A stretch of DNA of 64,000 nucleotides. Origin: Microcyclospora pomicola. Its lineage: Eukaryota; Ascomycota; Dothideomycetes; Capnodiales. The notes beneath the pieces were generated by a model. That model was not told the origin of the DNA and made no database searches. It was given only the letters and a program-made list of their open reading frames with translations. Positions within the stretch are counted from its first letter, which is position 1. Each line of letters starts with the position of its first letter. A program made the translations under genes and the position numbers. The stretch is taken from NCBI GenBank assembly GCA_002786065.1, contig NHNY01000007.1, positions 558,001-622,000 on the forward strand, written 5' to 3'. Positions 56,609 to 64,000 of the stretch are shown here, piece by piece.

Positions 56609-57847
56609 ATGCCACGCATCTCACCGCAATTGATTCGAAAAGCGAAACAGTACGACCCGCTGGTATCTCGACTGCTGCCAATATGCAGAACTCTAGAGTC
56701 AGCTCACGCAGAATTGCGATGGCTTCGTCAACACGCCACCCAAGTAGCTGAAAGCAGCAGACGAAGCTCTAGCGTGGCGGCTCGAACATTATTATATCAA
56801 CATATGTCTCGAAGAACGGCCGGTGAACCGCTGCAGTATATCCTCGGCAGCGAGTACTTCGGCGGGCTAGAGATGAAATGCCGTCCTGGAGTTCTGATTC
56901 CAAGGTTCATGATCTTCCTTACCGTCTGCTACGTGACAGGACCTATCACTGACACACCACCTAGACAAGAAACTGCATCTGCCATCACGTATCTGGTCCG
57001 GAGGCTCCTTGCTCGCTCTACCAAGACAGGTGCGGACTTAGACTCCAGCACGGGTGACCATAGTCAACTGCCTTCGAAGCTACGGATCCTGGACCTCTGC
57101 ACCGGCTCAGGCTGCATCCCGCTTCTCTTCCACTCCGAGTTCTTCGCGCACACTTCTCACACCCCTAGCGCAACGGAGCTGAGTGTGACAGCCGTCGACC
57201 TATCCCCGACCGCTCTGGCGCTCGCCAAGGAGAACCTGCAGATCCAACGCGACTCGTGCTCGCATTCCTCCGAGCACGCCTTACACGCTCTCCAGACCAT
57301 GTCCATACTCCAAGCGGACATTCTTTCCGACCCCTCATCGCCAGAGTCGGCGAAGTTGCCAGAAACCGACATTCTCCTGTCCAACCCGCCATATATCTCC
57401 TTGGCATCCTTCCGCAGCACGACCGCGCGCTCTGTGCGGCTGTTTGAGCCCCGGATGGCCCTGGTACCGCCCGCTTCAACCCCTAGCGGATCTGATGAGC
57501 CTGCCTGGTCCACTGCTTGCCTGCAAGAAGACACGTTCTACCCTGCGCTCCTCCAACACGCTTCGCGCCTAGGCGCGCGCATGTTCTGGTTTGAAGTTGC
57601 GGACCTCGCGCAAGCGCAGCGGGTGGCTGAGATGGCGGACGGTCAAGGTATATGGACCGGGGTAGAGATCTGGCGAGACTGGCTGGAGAGTGAAGAAGAT
57701 GCGATAGGCAAAGCAGCGGATGCGCAGAGGGAGGCTGAGTTGGAGACGCTGACTTTGGAAAGCGGGCGTGTCGTCGAAGTGCGCGGTGAAGGCTTGGGCC
57801 GAAGTGTATTCGGCTGGCGAGGAGATGGCATTTCATGGGTTGGATGA
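56609..57847 (+). CDS. MTQ1: HemK/PrmC-type glutamine methyltransferase (Mtq1-like), 2 exons
   Basis: SAM-dependent enzyme that methylates the GGQ glutamine of peptide release factors; the mitochondrial form in yeast is Mtq1. Exons 56609-56904 and 56965-57847, 392 aa. The 60-nt intron is in phase and without stops, so it hides in the open frame. Splicing restores GVLIPRQETASAITYLV, where an unspliced reading breaks the family motif. The N-terminal helical domain ends in HMSRRTAGEPLQYILGSEYFGG. SAM-binding motifs LRILDLCTGSGCIPLL and VTAVDLSPTALALAKENL and the substrate-Gln motif NPPY (LLSNPPYI) are intact. The length exceeds bacterial PrmC (about 280) through inserts and a C-terminal extension. 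Mitochondrial location is inferred. Confidence 0.92.
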   Translation: MPRISPQLIRKAKQYDPLVSRLLPICRTLESAHAELRWLRQHATQVAESSRRSSSVAARTLLYQHMSRRTAGEPLQYILGSEYFGGLEMKCRPGVLIPRFMIFLTVCYVTGPITDTPPRQETASAITYLVRRLLARSTKTGADLDSSTGDHSQLPSKLRILDLCTGSGCIPLLFHSEFFAHTSHTPSATELSVTAVDLSPTALALAKENLQIQRDSCSHSSEHALHALQTMSILQADILSDPSSPESAKLPETDILLSNPPYISLASFRSTTARSVRLFEPRMALVPPASTPSGSDEPAWSTACLQEDTFYPALLQHASRLGARMFWFEVADLAQAQRVAEMADGQGIWTGVEIWRDWLESEEDAIGKAADAQREAELETLTLESGRVVEVRGEGLGRSVFGWRGDGISWVG

Positions 57848-58528
57848 GGGAGAGGTGAAGCGACAGGGGAGCGATGGATGTCAATATTCGCATCGGGAGA
57901 GGAGATTCAGCCGCGGGCAGCATTGAACGATTCAAACTGCTAGGCATCATTAAAGCCCTGGAAATCATACTGCTGTAGAGTGTAGTGATGTGGTGGCATA
58001 CCATCTAATGTATGGGCCCTCGCCAATTAAAGATACGCCGGACAGTATTACCGGAAACCTCCTGGATATCGCTGATCCTCCCATGCCTATCTGAACAAAC
58101 GCCGTAATCGCTCGAAAGTGAGCAGCCGTCCCTTCACTCGCATACGCTAAAATTAACCGATAACTCCTTCGCTGAAGGTCAAAAAAAAGCAAACGTGTAA
58201 CTGTATTTGCTCAGGGAGTGCGCCAGGGCATTGCCAACTCTGACGTTAATCACCGTCCTCGGCACAGCAGCGCTGTAGGAATCGCGGGGGTTGCTGGAAC
58301 CTGATCTCTGCTGATCTCATATACACCCCGCACGTCTCAGGACTCTTCGACGCCTTCATCAGTGCTGCCAAGTTCGAAACGCACACGACTCGCTGTCTCT
58401 CGATGCGTCGTCGCACGCGTCCGCAACAGTTCTCGCACCACACGGGCGTCCTGGAGGAGGCTCTCGGTAGACGATGAAGACGCCAAAGTTGAATTTGGAA
58501 AAGCCGGCCGATGGTCGAGTATGCCGCG
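57848..58528. other. Convergent intergenic spacer
   Basis: Between the stops of the Mtq1-like gene (+) and the PFK-2/FBPase-2 gene (-). No supported feature. Confidence 0.5.
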
Positions 58529-60949
58529 CTACAGCATATCGTCTTCGGCACGCTTGAGAGTGAAGTTGGGTACCTCGTGAAACCACTCCGAGTCCTTGTG
58601 CCACTCGTATGCCTTGAAATCGACACCGTATGGCTTCGGCTCAAGACAGTAAAGCATGCCAAGAGGTACGTCAAGATCGGCGACTTCTTCACGCTTGAGG
58701 CCGCGGAAGTATGCGAGCAGGACGCGCGCAACGGAGCGATGGCCGATGAGCAGGACATGGTCGGTCATCCGCTCGAGCTCAACGATGACCGGGCGCAGTC
58801 GGTTGATAATATCGAGGTAGCCTTCGCCTCCAGGACCTGGGTAGCGGTAGTGCAGCTTGTCGCGCTTGCGATTGCTGTACTCCTTCGGGAATTGCGATGA
58901 GATACAGTTGTAGGTAAGGCCCTCCATGACGCCTGCGTTGAGCTCATCGAGCATGCGCATCTGTTTCATGTCGTACTCGTCCTCGTTGAAGTATTCGGCG
59001 GTCTCGATGCTACGCTTGAGCATTGAGGTCCAGACACAAAAGCTCTTCGATTCGAAGCCTGGAGGAATCTCTCCAGGATCTTGCTCGGTGGGGTTCGCGG
59101 GAGCTCGTTCTTCGGTAGGCGATTGTGGTTGGTAGTGTGGGTTGGGTGGTGTCACATCGCCGGGCTGTGGAGGGAAATGCGTGTTCTTCAGGTTCTCGAT
59201 CTGCTTGCGATCCCACTCTCTCCGCTTCTCGTCCATGAACCGGGCAAGGGACTTTGCATACCGTAGTCCCTCGGGTGCAAGCTCGCTGTCGCCACCTATC
59301 TTGCCAGAAATATTATCAAGACTCAAGCCGTGTCGTGTGATCCAGATCTGCCTTGGCGCCAGGTTGAAATTAAGCAGATAGTAGTTCGCCTGCGCAGATA
59401 GGAACCCCTTCACCTGGTGGGACACGATCTTACGGCCAACATCGATCATCTGAATGTATGGCATGTTGTTCTTCTCTTCGTAATCTCCGAGCGGCACGTA
59501 AGCTTTCTCGTACACCTTCACACGTTTACGGAAGTCCTCTAGGGCCACGACAGGATCCATGTCTCTATAATCCGGTCCGTTCAATTTCAATCGCATATTC
59601 GCCTCGAGGAGGTCTTGGTCTACACATCTCGACTCCAGGAAGAGGACGTTGAGATCAGGCCCAGCGCGCTCCCGGATTCGATCCATGATCATTTTCCGTC
59701 GCTCTAGTGTGCTATTGGTGGCGTCCAGAATGCCTACGCTGCCGTCTCCATCGAGAATGTAGTCGAGTAGTTCTTCTAGAGTATCCCGCGCGCACTGCTC
59801 TCGGATTTGAGACGCTCTTTTGTTGTCAGGGTCGAAGAACTCCGCATCCTGCTCCATGGCCGCGTCTTGCTCCTTTTGTGCCTGTCTCAACTCTTCGCTC
59901 TCGTAATCGACGTCGCCAGCTCCACTCGGTGATATGACAGAGCCTCGGTCTCGCGTTTTGCTGCGTGGTGGAGTCGCAGGCGGTTCCAATTCCGTCTCGC
60001 CATTCAATATGATGCTCGCAATGTTATGTCTCTTATGTTGCGACTCATCCGACTCATCAGTTCTCTGTGGGGAAGCCGCCAGGTCAGAGTCTGAGATTCG
60101 AGGCTGGTGTGAGTCTTGTCGCTGCTCACGCAACGCCGGGCTCTTTGCCCTCTCGAGAGAGTGCGGACCACCTGCGATCACTCTTCTTCGCTCCCCCACG
60201 TTAAATATCCGGGTATCATGCTGGAGCCAGTTCATGTATCTCGCCAACTTTTTCGTGATATAACTCTTGCCACGGGCGGGAAGACCGACCATCACAATGA
60301 CCAGTTTCGCGCCAACATCGCGCTTGGCGATGCGGCCATCTGGAGAGACCTTACTCTTGGTCAAGCCTGGAATGTCGAGGGTTGTTGGTCTTACACGCGG
60401 TGTTGTAGCACCAGATCGTTCTCGCATTGGCAGACCCAGGCTGAGCGGTGCTGAACCATCCACGGTGGGTGGTGCAAAGTACTCGCCTCTTATGTTGGGG
60501 CTGCCGGGTGCTGTTGTTGCGGGTGTATCGTTCATGGCCCTGGTTGCTCCGTTGAAATTTGAGAGGCTGCCATTTAGAGCAGCTGCAAGAGAGCCACCAT
60601 TCATGGGAGTCAGACCATGTGCTTGCGCAGAAGCGTGCTTGTCTACTTGCACAAGATCGAGCTGTCGGGCGCTGGTTCTATGAGCATTCATGCTTGCTAA
60701 CAAGGTCTTATCCAATTTGTCCCGCAGCATATCCACGTCTTGCTGGTCGTGGGCAACGGCCTCTTCACTCTGCTGCCGTTTCAGCTCATGAAAATGTGTG
60801 CTCGAAGCCATAGCTTTGCGAGCTAAGACGCTTTGTTGCGATTGTCGCCGTCGGAAATGGCCGAGAGGGCTCTCGTCGACCTGAGAGCAGGTGCAGTTAC
60901 CGGCAGCGTGAATGTTGTCTTCCCATGTCGTCGTCGTCTTGTGGGGCAT
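58529..60949 (-). CDS. 6-phosphofructo-2-kinase / fructose-2,6-bisphosphatase
   Basis: Makes and/or degrades fructose 2,6-bisphosphate, the signal that sets the balance of glycolysis and gluconeogenesis. Intronless, 806 aa. After a 210-residue disordered N-terminus the kinase domain starts with LVIVMVGLPARGKSYITKKL (Walker A at about 222-229) and TRIFNVGERRR; a Ser/Asp-rich insert of about 110 residues follows, then ILDATNSTLERR and VLFLESRCVD. The phosphatase domain has the RHG motif with the catalytic His (IWITRHGLSLDNI) and a second His in LLIGHRSVARVL. Yeast Pfk26 has lost the first His, so retention suggests a bifunctional enzyme (inference). The protein is longer than mammalian PFKFB (about 470) because of the N-terminus and inserts. 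The start is the first ATG (MPHKTTTT). Confidence 0.93.
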   Translation of the reverse strand: MPHKTTTTWEDNIHAAGNCTCSQVDESPLGHFRRRQSQQSVLARKAMASSTHFHELKRQQSEEAVAHDQQDVDMLRDKLDKTLLASMNAHRTSARQLDLVQVDKHASAQAHGLTPMNGGSLAAALNGSLSNFNGATRAMNDTPATTAPGSPNIRGEYFAPPTVDGSAPLSLGLPMRERSGATTPRVRPTTLDIPGLTKSKVSPDGRIAKRDVGAKLVIVMVGLPARGKSYITKKLARYMNWLQHDTRIFNVGERRRVIAGGPHSLERAKSPALREQRQDSHQPRISDSDLAASPQRTDESDESQHKRHNIASIILNGETELEPPATPPRSKTRDRGSVISPSGAGDVDYESEELRQAQKEQDAAMEQDAEFFDPDNKRASQIREQCARDTLEELLDYILDGDGSVGILDATNSTLERRKMIMDRIRERAGPDLNVLFLESRCVDQDLLEANMRLKLNGPDYRDMDPVVALEDFRKRVKVYEKAYVPLGDYEEKNNMPYIQMIDVGRKIVSHQVKGFLSAQANYYLLNFNLAPRQIWITRHGLSLDNISGKIGGDSELAPEGLRYAKSLARFMDEKRREWDRKQIENLKNTHFPPQPGDVTPPNPHYQPQSPTEERAPANPTEQDPGEIPPGFESKSFCVWTSMLKRSIETAEYFNEDEYDMKQMRMLDELNAGVMEGLTYNCISSQFPKEYSNRKRDKLHYRYPGPGGEGYLDIINRLRPVIVELERMTDHVLLIGHRSVARVLLAYFRGLKREEVADLDVPLGMLYCLEPKPYGVDFKAYEWHKDSEWFHEVPNFTLKRAEDDML

Positions 60950-62320
60950 TACCACTCTGCCGGAGTTGCGCGAAGGCTATGGAGGTAGTGATGAGAGCTG
61001 AGACCGTAAGCAGGATATGATGCAATGCTGCAGGAGTTCCTGACTGTTGGCCGATCGTGAATTGAGTTGAGCCGGCCTCACACCCTGTCGCTCAGATGCT
61101 GCTATACAAAGCTGTCAAGGACCAAACGAGGATGGAGCAGACTCGGTGTAGATATTGTGGGCGTTTTGACGGAAGGGAGGTGTGAACAGGTGGAGGACAA
61201 CGATGCAGCTATCAACCTGGCCAGAACCAAGGCTGACCGATTTCGCTGAGGCCGGCGGATGACTGGAAGTTCAGGTTGGCTTTGATTCACCGCGTGGCGT
61301 TCAACAAGCTCCGGCGGATGAACGTGCAGCACTAGACGCCGGCAGTCGCCGACCCGACACGCCGCAAACGTTCTGGCTCACACGCTAGAAGGCTGCGATA
61401 CTACAGTCGATATCATGTACTTTCGGACTGTCAGATAGATGTACTGTACCTGGTCGTGGATCATTCCAAACTGAGTTGAATGTTCTGCGCAGCCAATATG
61501 GTGTCGAACGAGGCTGCGACGAAAGTGAAGAAGAAGCAAGAGGAAATAAGGGCACAGCGTGACGAGACGAAACGAGACGAGACGGGACGCTCAACACCGT
61601 CGAAGAAACCGCTACTCATCGCTGAGACAGGGCACTGTAAACCACAGGAGACCTTACCTAGTAGCTTGTTCAAAGCCTACAGAATGTTAACGGGTAGATT
61701 GATGAGAGACTGACTCATTGCCTCGGACTGTTTGAGATGGGCCTGAATTCTGGAGCTTTGGCTGCAAGAGAGTATGAACACTTCGACTCACTGCAGACCG
61801 CTGTGCTTAATGTCGATTCGTATTGTTGATTCAGCATCCCACAAAGGATTGAACGGATGATCAAGACATATGGTCTTGTGTTGCACTTAGTGCGCTTATG
61901 ACGAGAGCGGACATCTGAACTACCAGGTCTCCGCAGCCCATGCAAGGGAAAGAAGAGAATTCAAACGAACAAACGCTACGAGCAACGACATCATAGTATC
62001 TTAGCATGGGTGCTTGACGCGACATGCACACGAGTTGTCCTTTTGTGTGTTGTTGAAGACGAACAGCGGTCCAGTGTATCCATCATGATGGCGGGGCACA
62101 GCCTGATGTCAGCCTTGCGTTCTATAGGTAGCAGTGCTTCGCTGTCTCTGCATACAAGGTTGCATGCATAATGTACGCAGCCATGTAACACGTCACGATC
62201 TGCCTCACCGGTCCAAGGACCTTGGAGATCACAGCACTGTACAAGTTAGTACCACTTCCAATCGAACAGCTGACATTCGGCACAACCTTACTTTTCCACA
62301 GGCACCACTGTCTCGCCAAT
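60950..62320. other. Divergent intergenic region
   Basis: About 1.4 kb between the PFK-2 gene (-) and the dynamin-like gene (+). Contains a small GACGA repeat at 61561-61590; no gene supported. Confidence 0.5.
61561..61590. repeat. Pentanucleotide repeat (GACGA)-type, six copies
   Basis: Six consecutive five-base units, GACGA with one-base variants. Confidence 0.75.
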
Positions 62321-64000
62321 ATGTCTGCGGTGGAGCTTCAATCTCAAGATCATCGAGATCTTCTCGACATCATCGACAAGCTACGATCTCTGGGGATTGC
62401 TCGATACATCGATCTTCCCCAGATCGTGGTCTGCGGTGATCAATCCGCTGGGAAGAGCTCTGTTTTAGAAGCCATCTCCGGTCTCTCCTTCCCAACCAAG
62501 GACAATCTTTGCACACGATTTCCCACGGAACTAGTGCTTCGCCGTGATACCACATCCGGTGTCAAAGTCTCCATCATTCCTGCGTCCAACAGGTCTCCAC
62601 AAGAAATCGCAGACCTGTCCAAATTCCATCATGAAATCGACGTCGGGAAGCCTGACTTATCGGAGGTCGTCGAGCAAGCCAAAAAGATCATGGGCATCTC
62701 AGATCACAAGAAGTTCAGCGAAGATATCCTTCGTGTGGAGTTGACAGGTCCGGATCAGCCACACTTGACACTTGTCGACATCCCTGGACTCTTCCGCGCG
62801 GGCAGCCGGGATCAAACTGTTGATGATGCAGCCGTCATTCAGCAGATGGTACGCAATTACATGGGGAAGCCTCGAAGCATCATTCTGGCTGTCGTTTCGG
62901 CACAGAGCGATCTCGCGTTGCAGCCGATCACGGAACTGTCGCGTGAGCTGGATCCAGATGGTCACCGCACGTTGGGACTCATAACCAAGCCTGATACGTT
63001 GCCCCAGGGGTCCGACAGTGAAGCCTCTTACGTCGCTCTGGCAAGGAACAAAGGTGTCGTGTTTCATTATGGGTGGCATGTCCTCCGGAATCGTAGTTAC
63101 GAAACTCGCAATGCGTCTTCGGCGGAGCGAGATCGAGAAGAGAGCGAATTCTTTGCCGATGGTCTGTGGGCGCGGCTGGACCGTAACACTGTCGGTATCC
63201 ACGCGCTGCGACCGCGCCTTAGCATCTTGCTCCGAAACCTGATCCTCCAACAACTACCAAGTCTCATCAGCGACGTTTCATCTGGCCTGCATGAGTGCCA
63301 AGATCACATGGAACGGCTGGGTGAACCACGCGGAAGCATTCTCGAGCAGCGGAAATATTTGCGTCAGGTCAGCTGGCGCTTTTCTCTGTTGATGAGGGCT
63401 GCTGTCGATGGGTTCTACACCGATGCTTTTTTCGAGCGGGCAACCACAGAGACTGGCTACCAAAAACGCCTGCGAGCCGTTGTCCAGAACGAGCTTGAAT
63501 CTTTCGCTAATACCATCCGCCTCAATGGTCGTTCTCTGATCATTGACGATGAGGAAGTTGAATATGTAGGGGATAAAAGCTCTACTGCACGCGTCAAACG
63601 AAGCACTTATCTTCTTCATGTGGAGAATCTGATGCGACGGAGTCGAGGTTGCGAACTGCCGGGCTCCTTCAACCCTTTGATCGTCGGAGAGCTTTTCCGT
63701 GAACAGTGTCAGCCGTGGGAGAAAATCGTACAACGCACGCAGGATACCATCATCGAAGCCAGCCGAAAGGTCACTAGAATGATCATGGATAGCGTTGCAG
63801 TTCCGGAGATCGTCAATGTCATATCCGCCATGTTGGACCAGAAGATCGACGAGATAGAGTCCAATGTGGAGGCTAAGACGGGAGAGATGCTGCAGCCTCA
63901 CTTGACTGGCCATCCGATTACCTACAACCACTACTTGACTGACACCGTGCAGAAGATCCAATTCGAGCGGATAAGTGAAACTGGAGTCGAGGTCAACATG
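62321..64000 (+). CDS. Dynamin-like GTPase, 3' end outside the window
   Basis: Partial, 560 codons open from ATG 62321 to the right edge, no intron seen. G-domain motifs: GDQSAGKSS at 39-47 (G1), DIPGL from 153 (G3) and TKPD at 222-225 (G4). The LVDIPGLFRAG and IILAVVSAQSDLALQ segments are typical of the dynamin superfamily. After the GTPase the bundle/stalk region follows (LRPRLSILLRNLILQQLPSL; SLLMRAAVDGFYTDAFF; VNVISAMLDQKIDEIESN). The closest type appears to be the fungal Mx/dynamin-like proteins often present in several copies, rather than Vps1 or Dnm1, which are more conserved around GNQSSGKSS. The GED would lie beyond the window. Membrane remodelling is inferred from the family. Confidence 0.9.
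   Translation, partial: MSAVELQSQDHRDLLDIIDKLRSLGIARYIDLPQIVVCGDQSAGKSSVLEAISGLSFPTKDNLCTRFPTELVLRRDTTSGVKVSIIPASNRSPQEIADLSKFHHEIDVGKPDLSEVVEQAKKIMGISDHKKFSEDILRVELTGPDQPHLTLVDIPGLFRAGSRDQTVDDAAVIQQMVRNYMGKPRSIILAVVSAQSDLALQPITELSRELDPDGHRTLGLITKPDTLPQGSDSEASYVALARNKGVVFHYGWHVLRNRSYETRNASSAERDREESEFFADGLWARLDRNTVGIHALRPRLSILLRNLILQQLPSLISDVSSGLHECQDHMERLGEPRGSILEQRKYLRQVSWRFSLLMRAAVDGFYTDAFFERATTETGYQKRLRAVVQNELESFANTIRLNGRSLIIDDEEVEYVGDKSSTARVKRSTYLLHVENLMRRSRGCELPGSFNPLIVGELFREQCQPWEKIVQRTQDTIIEASRKVTRMIMDSVAVPEIVNVISAMLDQKIDEIESNVEAKTGEMLQPHLTGHPITYNHYLTDTVQKIQFERISETGVEVNM

Overview
The window is nuclear DNA of a filamentous ascomycete, most likely a Dothideomycete of the Mycosphaerella type (inference from gene architecture and content; not proven). 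Evidence: genes lie on both strands at about one per 2 kb; spliceosomal GT-AG introns are short (45 to 208 nt, mostly 48 to 88); and the gene set is typical of moulds (HET-domain protein, Zn2Cys6-type regulators, fungal delta-12 desaturase, secreted S10 carboxypeptidase, Kex2-type repeat protein). I see no tRNA or rRNA gene, no CRISPR array and no recognisable transposon. Exon borders were read by eye and checked for frame and GT/AG ends.

Layout. 0-16 kb: secreted serine carboxypeptidase (-), oleate desaturase (-), MetE-like zinc methyltransferase homologue (-), acyltransferase-3 membrane protein (+), thioesterase-like membrane protein (-), GAPDH (-). 16-26 kb: a repeat-rich putative DNA-binding protein with a Cys6 cluster (-), eIF2D/Tma64 (-), cytochrome c oxidase Cox5 (-), a HET-domain gene whose frame carries one internal stop (-). 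26-45 kb: proteasome alpha5 (-) and gamma-tubulin complex protein 2 (+) sharing a 206-bp divergent promoter, LOG-type phosphoribohydrolase (-), Rab GTPase (+), an orphan disordered protein (+), a Gyp7-type RabGAP (+), a DUF7918-like protein with an in-frame stop before a coiled-coil tail (+), Emi1 twin-CX9C protein (-). 45-64 kb: a secreted protein made of 18 near-identical 17-residue peptides separated by Lys-Arg (+), a DUF2011-like protein (+) overlapping antisense an acidic Ser-rich protein (-), a fungal_trans regulator with only half of a zinc cluster (+), GABA transaminase (-), Rad23 (-) divergent from a HemK/Mtq1 methyltransferase (+), a PFK-2/FBPase-2 (-), and a dynamin-like GTPase running off the right edge (+).

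Most genes are independent housekeeping functions: glycolysis and its control (GAPDH, PFK-2/FBPase-2), mitochondria (Cox5, Emi1, Mtq1, GABA transaminase), protein turnover (alpha5, Rad23), membrane traffic (Rab and a RabGAP, dynamin-like). There is no biosynthetic cluster. The best candidate for something undescribed is the Kex2-type repeat peptide gene at 46.3-47.6 kb. The repeat-rich Cys6 protein at 16.8-18.7 kb and the two genes whose coding frame continues past a stop codon come next.
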